Made by a program: the position numbers and the translations under genes. 64,000 nt of DNA. Source: Pseudoneobacillus rhizosphaerae (lineage in GTDB: Bacteria > Bacillota > Bacilli > Bacillales > Cytobacillaceae). The notes below the pieces were generated by a model, which did not search any database, was not told the origin of the DNA, and saw only the letters and a program-made list of their open reading frames with translations. The stretch covers positions 62,001-126,000 of the forward strand of contig NZ_CAKJTG010000005.1 in assembly GCF_917563885.1 (NCBI RefSeq), given 5' to 3'. Of this stretch, positions 15,748-25,291 are shown in pieces (positions within the stretch are counted from its first letter, which is position 1; every line of letters starts with the position of its first letter).

Positions 15748-17310
15748 TTATTTTGCATATTCTACGGCACGTGTTTCACGTATCACCGTTACTTTAATAT
15801 GACCAGGATAATCTAGCTCTTCTTCTATCCGTTTACGAATATCACGGGCTAAACGATGTGCAGCTAAATCATCAATTGCTTCTGGTTTTACCATAATACG
15901 GATTTCACGACCTGCTTGAATCGCAAAGGATTTTTCAACGCCTTCATAAGACTCTGATATTTCCTCTAGCTTTTCTAAGCGACGAATATAATTTTCTAAA
16001 GTTTCACTTCTTGCCCCTGGTCTAGCCGCGGACAATGCATCTGCAGCTGCAACAAGTACAGCTATAACTGATGTGGGTTCTGTATCACCATGATGAGAAG
16101 CGATACTGTTTATAACAACGGCATTTTCCTTATACTTTGTTGCAAGCTCAACACCAATTTCAACATGGCTACCTTCAACCTCATGATCGATTGCCTTACC
16201 TATATCATGTAGAAGACCTGCACGTCTTGCCAACGTTACATCTTCCCCAAGTTCAGCTGCTAACAGACCTGCTAGGTAAGCGACCTCTGTTGAATGTTTT
16301 AATACATTTTGACCATAACTAGTACGGTATTTTAAACGACCTAGAATTTTAATTAAGTCTGGATGTAATCCATGTACACCAACTTCAAAAGTGGTTTGCT
16401 CACCGATTTCTCGGATATGTTCATCCACTTCACGGCGTGCTTTGTCAACCATTTCCTCGATACGTGCAGGATGGATTCGGCCATCTTGAACAAGCTTATC
16501 TAAGGCTAGGCGCGCTGTCTCACGTCTAATTGGGTCAAATCCGGATAAAATAACTGCTTCCGGAGTATCATCGATAATTAAATCAATTCCAGTAAGTGTT
16601 TCAAGAGTCCTGATATTGCGTCCTTCACGACCGATAATCCGACCTTTCATTTCATCATTAGGTAGGTTTACGACAGATACTGTAGTTTCTGCTACATGAT
16701 CGGCTGCGCAACGCTGGATGGCTAGAGAAAGAATTTCTTTCGCCTTTTTATCGGATTCTTCTTTTGCACGACTTTCAGATTCTTTTACGATTAGTGCGAT
16801 ATCATGTGAAAGTTCTTGCTCGACACGGTCCAAAATAATTGCTTTTGCTTCATCTCTGGTTAAGCTGGAGATTCGTTCGAGTTCAGTTTGCTGTAATCGT
16901 ACCATCTCGTCCACTTTGCTTTCCATCTCTTCAATATGCTGTTGTCTTTGGTTAAGAGAGTCATCTTTTTTCTCCAATTGAGTTTCACGTTTATTCAACG
17001 ATTCATCCTTTCGGTCAAGATTCTCCTCTTTTTGCAGTAAACGATTTTCTTGTTTTTGCAGTTCATTTCTTCGTTCACGAACATCTCGTTCTGCTTCTGT
17101 ACGAAGCTTGTGAATTTCATCCTTTGCTTCTAGCAAAGCTTCCTTTTTTAATGCATCCGCTTCACGTTTGCCTTCATCAAGAATTTGCTCTGCGGCACTC
17201 TTTGCACCAGCAATTTTTGCTTCCGCAGTGGATTTTCGAATAAAATAGCCAACAACTGCACCGACGATAAGGCTCAGCAAAATGGAGATGATGATTGTAA
17301 TATTGTCCAT
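15748..17310 (-). CDS. rny: ribonuclease Y
   Basis: Membrane-anchored endoribonuclease that starts decay of much of the mRNA pool. Residues about 4-23 form the membrane anchor, then a charged coiled coil runs to about residue 200. The KH domain carries [19 protein letters not shown] near 230, and the HD domain [21 protein letters not shown] near 365. The 520-residue length is typical. ATG at 17310 with GGAGGTG upstream. A sigma-A-type promoter is present at 17444-17471. The regulator of this nuclease, RicA, is encoded about 10 kb away in the window. Confidence 0.98.
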   Translation of the reverse strand: MDNITIIISILLSLIVGAVVGYFIRKSTAEAKIAGAKSAAEQILDEGKREADALKKEALLEAKDEIHKLRTEAERDVRERRNELQKQENRLLQKEENLDRKDESLNKRETQLEKKDDSLNQRQQHIEEMESKVDEMVRLQQTELERISSLTRDEAKAIILDRVEQELSHDIALIVKESESRAKEESDKKAKEILSLAIQRCAADHVAETTVSVVNLPNDEMKGRIIGREGRNIRTLETLTGIDLIIDDTPEAVILSGFDPIRRETARLALDKLVQDGRIHPARIEEMVDKARREVDEHIREIGEQTTFEVGVHGLHPDLIKILGRLKYRTSYGQNVLKHSTEVAYLAGLLAAELGEDVTLARRAGLLHDIGKAIDHEVEGSHVEIGVELATKYKENAVVINSIASHHGDTEPTSVIAVLVAAADALSAARPGARSETLENYIRRLEKLEEISESYEGVEKSFAIQAGREIRIMVKPEAIDDLAAHRLARDIRKRIEEELDYPGHIKVTVIRETRAVEYAK

Positions 17311-17583
17311 CGTTACACCTCCTCTTGCTATGAACTATTTACGTTTTTAAGTGTCGGCATGTACATTGTTATATCTCAATATACAGCACAAGGCTTTTAT
17401 ACCTTTCAAAACTCATAAAAAATGTAAAATATACATATTTAATTGTATAGCTGCATATAGGGCATTGTCAAGGGTTTGTCTATTTAGGACTAGAAATATA
17501 TAGAATAGATAATAATGATTTCTATTGTTTTTTGGGGTGAAAAATAGTTATTAATGTGCTTTTCATTATTTTTATATACAGTA
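17311..17583. other. rny upstream region
   Basis: About 270 nt holding the rny promoter at 17444-17471 and an AT-rich leader of roughly 125 nt. The leader has no strong secondary structure or open frame that I can support. Confidence 0.5.
17444..17471 (-). promoter_or_regulatory. sigma-A promoter of rny
   Basis: Minus strand: -35 TTGACA (17466-17471), 16-bp spacer, -10 TATACA (17444-17449). Confidence 0.65.
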
Positions 17584-17611
17584 AAGAGGACTAGAAAAAT
17601 CTAGCCCTCTT
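17584..17611 (-). terminator. recA terminator
   Basis: A 12-bp stem with one G-U pair (17584-17595 with 17600-17611) and a 4-nt TTTT loop, 4 nt past the recA stop codon. The U-tract after it is poor, so termination may be incomplete. Confidence 0.7.
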
Positions 17612-17615
17612 GAAT

Positions 17616-18662
17616 TTAATCTTCTAAAAGTTCAAACTGATCATCTTCTTCTACTTCTTCTGTAACTATTTTTTCACCATCAAGTCCAAAATGTTCACGG
17701 ATTTTCGTCTGAATCTCCAAACGTATGGAAGGATTTTCCTTCAAGAATAACTTTGCATTCTCGCGCCCCTGCCCTATACGTTCATTGTTATAGGAATACC
17801 ATGACCCACTCTTTAGAACGATATCAAGCTCTGATCCAATATCGACAATTTCGCCTTCTTTAGAAATACCTTCTCCATACATAATATCAACTTCAGCCGT
17901 ACGGAATGGAGGCGCCACTTTATTTTTAACAATTTTAATTTTTGTTTTATTACCAACAATATCGGTACCCTGCTTTATTGCTTCAGCTCTACGCACTTCA
18001 AGACGTACTGTTGAATAGAACTTTAATGCGCGACCACCAGGTGTCGTCTCAGGATTACCAAACATAACCCCAATTTTCTCACGAACTTGGTTTATGAAAA
18101 TAGCAATTGTATTCGACTTATTAATAGCACCGGAAAGCTTACGTAATGCCTGTGACATTAAGCGAGCTTGCAGACCCATATGAGAATCTCCCATTTCACC
18201 CTCAATTTCTGCTTTTGGTACTAGCGCTGCTACAGAGTCAACAACGATAATATCAATTGCCCCACTTCGAACAAGTGCTTCAGCAATCTCTAATGCCTGC
18301 TCCCCAGTATCTGGCTGAGATAAAAGTAACTCATCAATATTAACGCCAAGTTTTTGTGCATAACTAGGGTCTAGAGCATGCTCTGCGTCTATGAATGCAG
18401 CTTGTCCACCACCAGCTTGTACCTCTGCAATAGCATGCAGGGCAACAGTTGTTTTACCAGAGCTCTCAGGTCCATATACTTCAATAATTCGTCCACGTGG
18501 ATATCCACCTACACCAAGAGCTGCATCAAGTGCTAATGATCCACTAGGAGAGGTTGATATTCTTCGGTCTGTTTGCTCCCCAAGTTTCATAACAGAACCT
18601 TTACCGAATTGCTTTTCTATTTGTTTCAGCGCCATTTCTAAGGCTGCTTTACGATCACTCAC
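17616..18662 (-). CDS. recA: RecA recombinase
   Basis: DNA strand-exchange ATPase and SOS co-protease, 348 residues as in B. subtilis. Walker A GPESSGKT at residues 64-71, Walker [22 protein letters not shown], loop L1 [11 protein letters not shown] and L2 [24 protein letters not shown] are intact, with the acidic C-terminal tail. The start is GTG at 18662 with AAAGGAGG upstream. A LexA box and a consensus-like promoter lie upstream, and the cinA terminator precedes them, so recA is mainly transcribed from its own SOS-controlled promoter. Confidence 0.99.
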   Translation of the reverse strand: MSDRKAALEMALKQIEKQFGKGSVMKLGEQTDRRISTSPSGSLALDAALGVGGYPRGRIIEVYGPESSGKTTVALHAIAEVQAGGGQAAFIDAEHALDPSYAQKLGVNIDELLLSQPDTGEQALEIAEALVRSGAIDIIVVDSVAALVPKAEIEGEMGDSHMGLQARLMSQALRKLSGAINKSNTIAIFINQVREKIGVMFGNPETTPGGRALKFYSTVRLEVRRAEAIKQGTDIVGNKTKIKIVKNKVAPPFRTAEVDIMYGEGISKEGEIVDIGSELDIVLKSGSWYSYNNERIGQGRENAKLFLKENPSIRLEIQTKIREHFGLDGEKIVTEEVEEDDQFELLED

Positions 18663-18733
18663 TTTATTTTCCTCCTTTAAATGATGTGAGAATAACCTAT
18701 TTTCTAGCTTTCTCTCATCTTTTCCCTAACACT

Positions 18734-18762
18734 ACTATAAACGTTTTTTTATAGTTTGTCGA
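18734..18762 (-). promoter_or_regulatory. recA promoter
   Basis: Minus strand: -35 TCGACA (18757-18762), 17-bp spacer, -10 TATAGT (18734-18739). The transcription start should be about 65 nt upstream of the GTG start codon. Confidence 0.75.
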
Positions 18763-18771
18763 GCAAAAAAA

Positions 18772-18785
18772 CGAACACCTATTCG
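18772..18785 (-). promoter_or_regulatory. LexA (DinR) box upstream of recA
   Basis: Minus strand CGAATAGGTGTTCG matches the Gram-positive LexA consensus CGAACRNRYGTTYG at all but one conserved base. It lies just upstream of the recA -35, as in B. subtilis recA. Confidence 0.82.
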
Positions 18786-18900
18786 ATTATTTTTTGGTAA
18801 TAAATAGCCTCAAAATAATAGAATGAGAGAAGAAATTAACATTTTTATAAACATATACTCTCTAAAACACAAATTTAACAATTCGTCTGAAAAATAAAAA

Positions 18901-18932
18901 CACAAGTGAGCTTCAGGATTGCTCAACTTGTG
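18901..18932 (-). terminator. cinA terminator
   Basis: The minus transcript pairs CACAAGTTGAGC with GCTCACTTGTG (one bulge), followed by TTTTTATTTTT. The cinA stop codon lies in the loop. This separates cinA from the SOS promoter of recA. Confidence 0.82.
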
Positions 18933-20169
18933 CATTAGTTAAATATTGCTTCAAAAAATGACAGCCAAATTTTACTGCTCTAGTACGGATGGCTTCTCTA
19001 CTTCCAGCTAATTCTACCTTTTCAACAATTGGTTCATTGCCTTTCAAATAAATACCAATATATACTGTTCCAACAGGCTTGCCCTCAGATTCACTTGGAC
19101 CAGCCACACCAGTGAAACTAATTCCTATATTAGAATTTAATTTATTAGCAACGTTTATTGCTAAGTCTCTTGCACATTCTTCACTCACAGCGCCCACTTG
19201 TTCAATTGTTAATGGATTTATATCAAGCAAGTCCATTTTTACTTCATTCGAATAACAAACTATCCCACCTTTTAAAAGATCGCCTGCCCCAGGTATTGCA
19301 GTAAATTGCTCCTGAAACTTACCACCTGTTAAACTTTCTGCACAAGCAATGGTTAATCCTTTAGTTTTTAAACTCGAAAAAGCTTCATCCATAAGGGATG
19401 TTGTATCATAGCCATAGAAAAATTGACCAACTCTTGAGCGTATTTTCTTTTCCACATCATCAATTAAACTTATTGCTTCATTTTTGTCTGGATGTTTCGC
19501 TGTTAACCTTAATGTCACTTCTCCATCTGAAGCTAAAGGAGCAATAGTAGGGTTAGTTTGAGAGTCAATTAAGTCTTCAATTTCTGTTTCTAATGCAGCC
19601 TCACCTATCCCAAAGAACCGTAGGACACGCGAGATGATTTCCTCATTAGTGTCAAGTTGCTTTAATAGAGTTTGACGGCCATAAGTCATAAACATCGGTT
19701 CCATTTCCTTCGGTGGACCAGGTAAAAGAATATAGATTTTCTCATTTTGTTTATAAAGCATCCCCGGAGCCATCCCATTATCATTTTGAAGTACATGACA
19801 ATTTTCAAGAACAAGTGCTTGTTTTTTATTATTATCCGTCATAATTCGTCTCGTACGAGCAAAAAACTGCTCAATTGAATGAAGGGCGAACGGATTCATA
19901 ACAAGTTTTGTGTTTAAATGTTTTGCTATTGTTTCTTTAGTCAAATCATCCTTTGTTGGTCCGAGGCCGCCTGTTAAAAGAATAATATCTGCTCTAGCTT
20001 CTGCATTTGTTAATGCTTGTTTAAGCCTATCGGGATTATCTCCTACAACTGTATGAAAATAAACATTAACCCCTAACTCCGCTAATTGTTGTGATAAAAA
20101 ACGGGCATTCGTATTCACGATTTGCCCTAACAATAATTCTGACCCAACTGCTATGATTTCTGCATTCAT
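18913..20169 (-). CDS. cinA: CinA, competence/damage-inducible protein (NMN deamidase)
   Basis: 418 residues (B. subtilis 416). The N-terminal half is a MoCF-like domain ([46 protein letters not shown]). The C-terminal half is the CinA domain ([57 protein letters not shown]), which in other bacteria deamidates nicotinamide mononucleotide. It is induced with recA in competence in B. subtilis. ATG at 20169 with AGGGGGA upstream. It is closely linked to pgsA (32 nt) and probably in the same transcript. Confidence 0.96.
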   Translation of the reverse strand: MNAEIIAVGSELLLGQIVNTNARFLSQQLAELGVNVYFHTVVGDNPDRLKQALTNAEARADIILLTGGLGPTKDDLTKETIAKHLNTKLVMNPFALHSIEQFFARTRRIMTDNNKKQALVLENCHVLQNDNGMAPGMLYKQNEKIYILLPGPPKEMEPMFMTYGRQTLLKQLDTNEEIISRVLRFFGIGEAALETEIEDLIDSQTNPTIAPLASDGEVTLRLTAKHPDKNEAISLIDDVEKKIRSRVGQFFYGYDTTSLMDEAFSSLKTKGLTIACAESLTGGKFQEQFTAIPGAGDLLKGGIVCYSNEVKMDLLDINPLTIEQVGAVSEECARDLAINVANKLNSNIGISFTGVAGPSESEGKPVGTVYIGIYLKGNEPIVEKVELAGSREAIRTRAVKFGCHFLKQYLTNAQVEQS

Positions 20170-20201
20170 TTTTTAGTTGTCCCCCTTATAACCAGAAAAG
20201 A

Positions 20202-20780
20202 CTATTTAGAGTTTATAAATACTTCTTTATTTTTCACAAAATAATCCACGCCTGACCAAACCGTGAAAATCAATGCAATCCAAAGGGAAATTTCATCAAA
20301 TGGAATTGAAAGTAACTCAAAAATAGTATTATGTAATAAAAAGGCAGAAATAGCAACAATTTGTGCCCACATTTTGATTTTACCTAGTGTTTTTGCTGCT
20401 GCTACTTCACCCTGGTCTGCTAAAACTAATCTAAGACCAGTTACTGCGAATTCACGACTAATGATCACAATTGCAATCCAAGAATCTATGTAACGAAGTT
20501 CTACTAACACAATTAACGCAGCAGATACTAGAAGCTTGTCTGCTAATGGGTCTAAAAACTTACCTAGATTGGTTACTAGATTGTGCTTCCTAGCGTAGTG
20601 GCCATCTACCCAATCTGTCGAAGCAGCAAAAATAAAAATTAATGCACCGACAAAGTGTGTAACTGGCATATCAACACCTAGAAAATACATATCTCCCCAA
20701 TTGAAGGGGAAAAGCATTATGATTAAAAATAAGGGGATTAATAAAATCCTTGAAACTGTAATCTTATTTGGGATATTCAT
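20202..20780 (-). CDS. pgsA: CDP-diacylglycerol-glycerol-3-phosphate 3-phosphatidyltransferase PgsA
   Basis: Integral membrane enzyme that makes phosphatidylglycerophosphate, the committed step to phosphatidylglycerol and cardiolipin. The CDP-alcohol phosphotransferase motif is complete: DWVDGHYARKHNLVTNLGKFLDPLADK, matching D-G-x2-A-R-x8-G-x3-D-x3-D. Four to five hydrophobic segments. The ATG at 20780 has GGAGG nine nt upstream; an in-frame TTG two codons earlier is too close to the ribosome site. 192 residues, normal for Bacillus. Confidence 0.97.
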   Translation of the reverse strand: MNIPNKITVSRILLIPLFLIIMLFPFNWGDMYFLGVDMPVTHFVGALIFIFAASTDWVDGHYARKHNLVTNLGKFLDPLADKLLVSAALIVLVELRYIDSWIAIVIISREFAVTGLRLVLADQGEVAAAKTLGKIKMWAQIVAISAFLLHNTIFELLSIPFDEISLWIALIFTVWSGVDYFVKNKEVFINSK

Positions 20781-20838
20781 CCACAATAACCTCCAATTGC
20801 CATTTTAAACATGCGGAAGAATAGTCATTAACCGATGA

Positions 20839-21771
20839 CTATTCTTCCTTAGGAACAAAACGGATAACAATATCTTGACGAACTTCTTCTGTTGGGGAAA
20901 TGGCATATTCAATTTTTTGATCATTTATATAAATCTCAGTATTTGTAGAATTCCCAATAACCAGAGCTGCCTCAGTTTCTTTTGAATAATCAACTGTTTG
21001 GCTATCTACCTCATCTTTTTTCAACATACCTTGATAAAAGGAGAACCCTTTTCCATTTTTCATATTAACCCATGTTTCTCCAGTTGAAACAAGTTTTACA
21101 TCAAAGCGATCAGCATTCTTTAACTCATATGTGGTTTTATAACCACTTGATGAAGCAACAATTACCTCTTGGGTAACCGTTTCTGACTGATCCTTAGTAT
21201 CTTCTGTGATAGGGTCTTCTTCGATTGCTTTATCAGAACCTTCAACATTCTCATCATCATTTCCAGTCTTTTCATCAGAAGGTGTGTTCTTCTTTCCCTC
21301 ATTTTTCTTCCCAGTATTATCCACTTCATATTTAACGGACTCTGCTCCTGTATCCAACGGCTCATTAGTCCTATCTCCGGCATTTTGTTGAACTAAATAA
21401 TAAACTAATGCAGCTGCTCCAATTAGAAATACAGCAATTAATACTTTGGGTAGGGCATCTAATACCTTTCCATTTCCTTCTGAAATATCTTTCCTAGTTT
21501 TTACTCGTGAGAGCTCAGGTAGCTCGGTATTACCAACAGAAGGTACATCCTCTTTATAAAGATCAAAAATTTCTTCAGGATTTAAATCAACAGCTTCTGC
21601 GTATTGTTTAATAAATGCTCTAATATAAAATTTACCTGGCATTATACTGTAGTTTCCTTCTTCAATGCCTATTAAATATCGTTTTTGAATCTTTGTTACT
21701 TTTTGCAATTCTTCTAGGCTTATTCCTTTGATTTCTCGCGCTTCCTTTAGTCGACTACCTAATTCCGTCAA
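20839..21771 (-). CDS. rodZ: RodZ-like cell-shape protein (YmfM)
   Basis: RodZ anchors the MreB cytoskeleton to the elongation machinery. Here an N-terminal XRE-type helix-turn-helix (residues about 5-65, LGSRLKEAREIKGISLEELQ) is followed by a charged linker, a membrane helix near residues 102-122 (VLIAVFLIGAAALVYYLVQQ), an acidic low-complexity stretch, and an extracytoplasmic DUF4115-like domain at the end. I start it at the TTG at 21771 (MTELGSRL): the GTG three codons earlier is part of the Shine-Dalgarno GGAAGGTG itself. 310 residues. It sits between ymfK and pgsA, as in B. subtilis. Confidence 0.9.
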   Translation of the reverse strand: MTELGSRLKEAREIKGISLEELQKVTKIQKRYLIGIEEGNYSIMPGKFYIRAFIKQYAEAVDLNPEEIFDLYKEDVPSVGNTELPELSRVKTRKDISEGNGKVLDALPKVLIAVFLIGAAALVYYLVQQNAGDRTNEPLDTGAESVKYEVDNTGKKNEGKKNTPSDEKTGNDDENVEGSDKAIEEDPITEDTKDQSETVTQEVIVASSSGYKTTYELKNADRFDVKLVSTGETWVNMKNGKGFSFYQGMLKKDEVDSQTVDYSKETEAALVIGNSTNTEIYINDQKIEYAISPTEEVRQDIVIRFVPKEE

Positions 21772-21814
21772 AGCTAACACCTTCCAATATATTAAGCTAA
21801 TATTTCGTCCTTAA

Positions 21815-22606
21815 CTAAAAATCAAATCCTCCAAAGTCCGAATCAGAGAATAATTGGTTTTGATTAACTACTTCATATGTAATTTCTTCTCCAGGATGAC
21901 TTCGAAGCTCAATAATATAATCAAAATCATCAAGTGTATATTCAGTATTTTGCACGAAAATATCTGGGTGCTCTACAACTTTAACAGCTGGTAATCGCAT
22001 AATTTCACGTACTAACTGCCAATGACGTTCGTTCGCTCTTCGGGTTGAGACGATTCCATCTAGAATAAAAAGATTATTCTCGTTATATTCATCCTCGATT
22101 AGTTGATTTCGTATAGTTTGTTTTAATAAGGTAGATGACACAAAAAGCCATCTTTTGTTTGCACAAACACTCGCTGCCACTATTGACTCGGTTTTACCTA
22201 CCCTAGGCATACCACGGATTCCAATCAATTTATGTCCTTCTTGCTTATATAATTCTGCCATAAAATCAACTAATAAACCAAGTTCATCACGAGCAAACCG
22301 GAATGTTTTTTTGTCATCCGCATCTCTTTGTATATATCGCCCATGTCGTACAGCAAGACGGTCTCTGAGTTTGGGTTCTCGAAGTTTAATTACTTTTATT
22401 GTGTCCATTGTTTCCAAAATAGACTCTAGCCTTTGAATTTGATGATGATCTTTTGCCAAAATCAATAAACCACGACGACCTTCATCTACCCCATTAATTG
22501 TTACAATATTAATGGAAAGCATACCTAAAAGGGAAGATATGTCACCTAATAAACCAGGTCGATTTTTCTGAATCTCATATTCTAAGTACCATTCCGTTTT
22601 ATCCAT
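21815..22606 (-). CDS. ymfK: YmfK, DUF3388 protein with ACT-like and P-loop-like parts
   Basis: Conserved Bacilli protein of unknown role, 263 residues. The N-terminal 75 residues look like an ACT-type ligand domain (EWYLEYEIQKNRPGLLGDISSLLGML). The C-terminal part has GMPRVGKTES, which resembles a Walker A loop, and later LFILDGIVST, possibly a Walker B. The open frame runs 38 codons further upstream, but AAGGAGG sits five nt before the ATG at 22606, which I take as start. It precedes rodZ by 43 nt and is probably cotranscribed. Confidence 0.88.
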   Translation of the reverse strand: MDKTEWYLEYEIQKNRPGLLGDISSLLGMLSINIVTINGVDEGRRGLLILAKDHHQIQRLESILETMDTIKVIKLREPKLRDRLAVRHGRYIQRDADDKKTFRFARDELGLLVDFMAELYKQEGHKLIGIRGMPRVGKTESIVAASVCANKRWLFVSSTLLKQTIRNQLIEDEYNENNLFILDGIVSTRRANERHWQLVREIMRLPAVKVVEHPDIFVQNTEYTLDDFDYIIELRSHPGEEITYEVVNQNQLFSDSDFGGFDF

Positions 22607-22770
22607 AAAAACCTCCTTAAGCCTATTGAGGACAAATTTTACCCTAAACCTTGTAACTATCATATATGATTTTAACTTAATAGGAAAGTAAAAACACATA
22701 CAAGAACAACTCTTTAGCACTTAAATAAAAGGGGAGACTTTCCTTAAAGTACGGGAAGACTTAACGGAAT

Positions 22771-22801
22771 AAAAAAAGAGAAGGAAATCCCTCTCTTTTT
22801 T
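22771..22801 (-). terminator. ymfJ terminator
   Basis: Minus transcript AAAAAAGAGAGGGA/TCCTTCTCTTTTTT with one G-U pair, ending in a T-run. It begins 8 nt after the ymfJ stop. Confidence 0.85.
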
Positions 22802-22808
22802 GTTCTTG

Positions 22809-23054
22809 TTATTTTTGAACCAGTTTGACCATCATATTAGCTATGGCATGTTGCTCATCTTCGCTTGCTACTGACCAAAGGTCAGATAAGATTCTTTCTT
22901 GTTCGTTCTTAGGATCAACCTGAGCTGCAAGGTAGTCCCCAATTTGATAAGCAAGGTCATTAATTACACCCTTACTCATACCTTCAGTTTCAGCTTGGTC
23001 TAATCGATCTCCTAAGAAATCCTTCCATTGTTGCCAGTTATCTAATACAGACAT
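22809..23054 (-). CDS. ymfJ: YmfJ, DUF3243 small protein
   Basis: An 81-residue cytosolic protein of the DUF3243 family, unknown function, conserved next to ymfI/ymfK in Bacillus. The family blocks VLDNWQQWKDFLGDRLDQA and DLWSVASEDEQHAIANMMVKLV are visible; predicted all-helical. ATG with AAGGAGG about 10 nt upstream. It is closed off by a strong terminator, so it is separate from ymfK. Confidence 0.92.
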   Translation of the reverse strand: MSVLDNWQQWKDFLGDRLDQAETEGMSKGVINDLAYQIGDYLAAQVDPKNEQERILSDLWSVASEDEQHAIANMMVKLVQK

Positions 23055-23173
23055 AATTTGAATACCTCCTTAAAAGTAGTACAAGCTTATTATGTATCAG
23101 AAGGTATAGAATATACGTGTAAAAGATTTTGTTTCGTGAATGTTTTTTGAACAAAAAATTCTTTAACAATTTA

Positions 23174-23896
23174 CTAGGTGTACCAGCCACCATTAATAGC
23201 TAAGACCTGTCCGGTTATATAAGAAGCTTTTTCAGATAATAAAAAGGATACACCGTTTGCAACTTCCTCTGGTCTTCCTAGCCTCCCCATTGGGATTTCC
23301 TCATTTATTAAGCTAATATCCTCTTCTGATAAATGACTGTTCATTAGGGTATTGATTGCACCTGGAGCAATTGCGTTCACTCTAATACCGTTCAAAGCTA
23401 CTTCCTTGCTTAGGGCTTTTACAAACGAAATTTGGGCACCCTTTACGGTTGAATAAGCCACTTCGTATGCCCCTCCTGTTTGACCCCAAATAGAAGATAT
23501 CACAATAATATTACCTTTTCTTTTATTAATAAGCTTAGGCAAAAGCAATTTAGTCAGAACTAATGGAGCTGAGACATGTACCTTTAACATCGCCTCAACT
23601 TCTACTTCATCAATATCTGTTAATAAACCGTAATGTGACTGACCCCCACAATGTACAATAGCGTCTAGAGCAAAGATATTGGATGTGATTTTACGATAGT
23701 CGTTCGATTCACTTAAATCTCCTTGAACCGGAATGTATTCACCTTGATACATTTGTAATTGTTCAAGAAGCCCCATTAATGTTTTTTCATTTTTATAGTA
23801 ATGAAGATATAAATTATATCCTTCTTTTGCCAGCTGCAAAGCAATAGCTTGCCCTATCCCCCCGCTGGCACCCGTAATTAATACAAACTGACTCAT
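23174..23896 (-). CDS. ymfI: YmfI, short-chain dehydrogenase/reductase (FabG-like)
   Basis: A 240-residue SDR with the NAD(P) glycine motif TGASGGIG (residues 7-14), catalytic Ser in ISSIWGQTGG and the YSTVK (Tyr-x3-Lys) pair, and the C-terminal VSFLLSEKASYITGQVLAINGG typical of FabG-type reductases. The NNAG motif is replaced by VHCGG. Substrate unknown; a 3-oxoacyl reductase-like reaction is the natural guess. ATG with GAGGAAA upstream. The ymfH terminator lies between ymfH and this gene, so it needs its own promoter or read-through. Confidence 0.93.
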   Translation of the reverse strand: MSQFVLITGASGGIGQAIALQLAKEGYNLYLHYYKNEKTLMGLLEQLQMYQGEYIPVQGDLSESNDYRKITSNIFALDAIVHCGGQSHYGLLTDIDEVEVEAMLKVHVSAPLVLTKLLLPKLINKRKGNIIVISSIWGQTGGAYEVAYSTVKGAQISFVKALSKEVALNGIRVNAIAPGAINTLMNSHLSEEDISLINEEIPMGRLGRPEEVANGVSFLLSEKASYITGQVLAINGGWYT

Positions 23897-23965
23897 ATCA
23901 TTTTCCTCATTTTTTACCCTTATTTTAACTCATTCTTCATATATTTAATAGTGAGGCATCAGAAA

Positions 23966-23991
23966 AAGGAATGACCAATTGGCCATTCCTT
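23966..23991 (-). terminator. terminator of ymfF-ymfH
   Basis: Minus transcript AAGGAATGGCC/GGTCATTCCTT with an AATT loop, then TTTC. It begins 11 nt after the ymfH stop. Confidence 0.85.
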
Positions 23992-24001
23992 CCTATATGA
24001 C

Positions 24002-25291
24002 TTATTTTTTAGGAACTACCTGACAAACCGTAAATCTTTCTTCTGAAATAAAGTCTGATGCTATTTTCTTTACATCTTCAAGCGTTATTTTTTCAAGGGT
24101 AGGCACGACATCAAAAAGATTCATTTCGTTAAAAGCGTAACGAGTAAATTGATTAGCAATATATTCAGGAGAGTTTACTGATCGTAAAAATGCACCAATT
24201 CTTTTCTTTTTCGCTTTAACTAATCCTTCTTCAGTAATTCCACTACCTGTTGCCGCATCCTTAAGCATTTTTTCAAGGGTTTCCTCCAAGCGATTAGGCT
24301 CCCCAGTATCTCCACCAAGCATAGCAAAACCGAAGCCTTGTTCAGAGGTAAAATCATATGAGAAGGTTTCATCAATAAGTCCTTCTGAATATAATTTCTG
24401 ATAATTGTCTGAGCTCTTTCCAAAAAGTAAATCTAATAATAAATTGATAGCCAATTCATTTTTAAGCATCTCTTCTCCATTTAGCTGCTGATTAAGTGCT
24501 TTAATCCCTACTAAACACTTGGAAGTTTGCACATTCATTTCTAAAACTTTTTTCTTTTCAGCCACTTCATTTGGTTCATCTTCAAATTCTCTTTTTATTT
24601 CAGGCTGCTGCTCAATTGCCTTTTTGTCTTGATTTTCCTTAATGAACTTCATTGTATTTTCTACATCAACAGGACCAACAACAAACAATAACATGTTACT
24701 TGGGTGATAAAAAGTGTAATAGCATTGATAGAGCATATCCTTTGTAATTTTAGCAATTGAATCAATTGTTCCCGCTATATCGATTTTTACTGGATGGTTT
24801 TTGTACATATTTTGAATTAAACCAAAATATAATCTCCAGTCAGCATTGTCATCATACATCGTGATTTCTTGACCAATAATTCCTTTTTCCTTTTCAACCG
24901 TTTTTTCTGAAAAATACGGTTCTTGTACAAAGTCCATTAATGTTTCAAGATTTCTTTCGAAATTAGAGGTACTTGAAAATAAATAGGCTGTTCTTGTAAA
25001 TGATGTAAACGCATTGGCAGATGCTCCCTGTTTGCTAAACTGTTGAAATACATCTCCATCTTCCTTTTCAAACAGTTTATGTTCTAAGAAATGAGCAATC
25101 CCATCAGGTACCTTCGTAAATTCAGCTTCTCCTTTTGGAACAAACTGATTATCTATAGACCCATATTTGGTTGTAAAAGTGGCAAAGGTTTTGTTAAACC
25201 CTTTTTTAGGTAATATATACACATCTAATCCATTATTTAGTTTTTCGTAATATAATTCTTCCTGAAGTTGATCAAAAGCTATTTTTTTCAC
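24002..25291 (-). CDS. ymfH: YmfH, M16-family zinc metallopeptidase (active-type subunit)
   Basis: 429 residues. The inverted zinc motif HxxEH is present as HFLEH at residues 67-71 within GIAHFLEHKLFEKE, and a distal Glu for zinc is likely in KEKGIIGQEI. It partners the preceding YmfF, which lacks this motif: M16B enzymes often work as such active/inactive heterodimers. The substrate is not known. GTG start overlaps the ymfF stop (GTGA), indicating coupled translation. Related proteins process peptides such as antilisterial bacteriocin in AlbE/AlbF, but no peptide gene is seen near. Confidence 0.92.
   Translation of the reverse strand: MKKIAFDQLQEELYYEKLNNGLDVYILPKKGFNKTFATFTTKYGSIDNQFVPKGEAEFTKVPDGIAHFLEHKLFEKEDGDVFQQFSKQGASANAFTSFTRTAYLFSSTSNFERNLETLMDFVQEPYFSEKTVEKEKGIIGQEITMYDDNADWRLYFGLIQNMYKNHPVKIDIAGTIDSIAKITKDMLYQCYYTFYHPSNMLLFVVGPVDVENTMKFIKENQDKKAIEQQPEIKREFEDEPNEVAEKKKVLEMNVQTSKCLVGIKALNQQLNGEEMLKNELAINLLLDLLFGKSSDNYQKLYSEGLIDETFSYDFTSEQGFGFAMLGGDTGEPNRLEETLEKMLKDAATGSGITEEGLVKAKKKRIGAFLRSVNSPEYIANQFTRYAFNEMNLFDVVPTLEKITLEDVKKIASDFISEERFTVCQVVPKK

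Noticed and set aside
22659-22670. 12-bp palindrome ATCATATATGAT upstream of ymfK
   Set aside because: Very AT-rich, short and without a partner site or clear promoter overlap; chance occurrence is likely.
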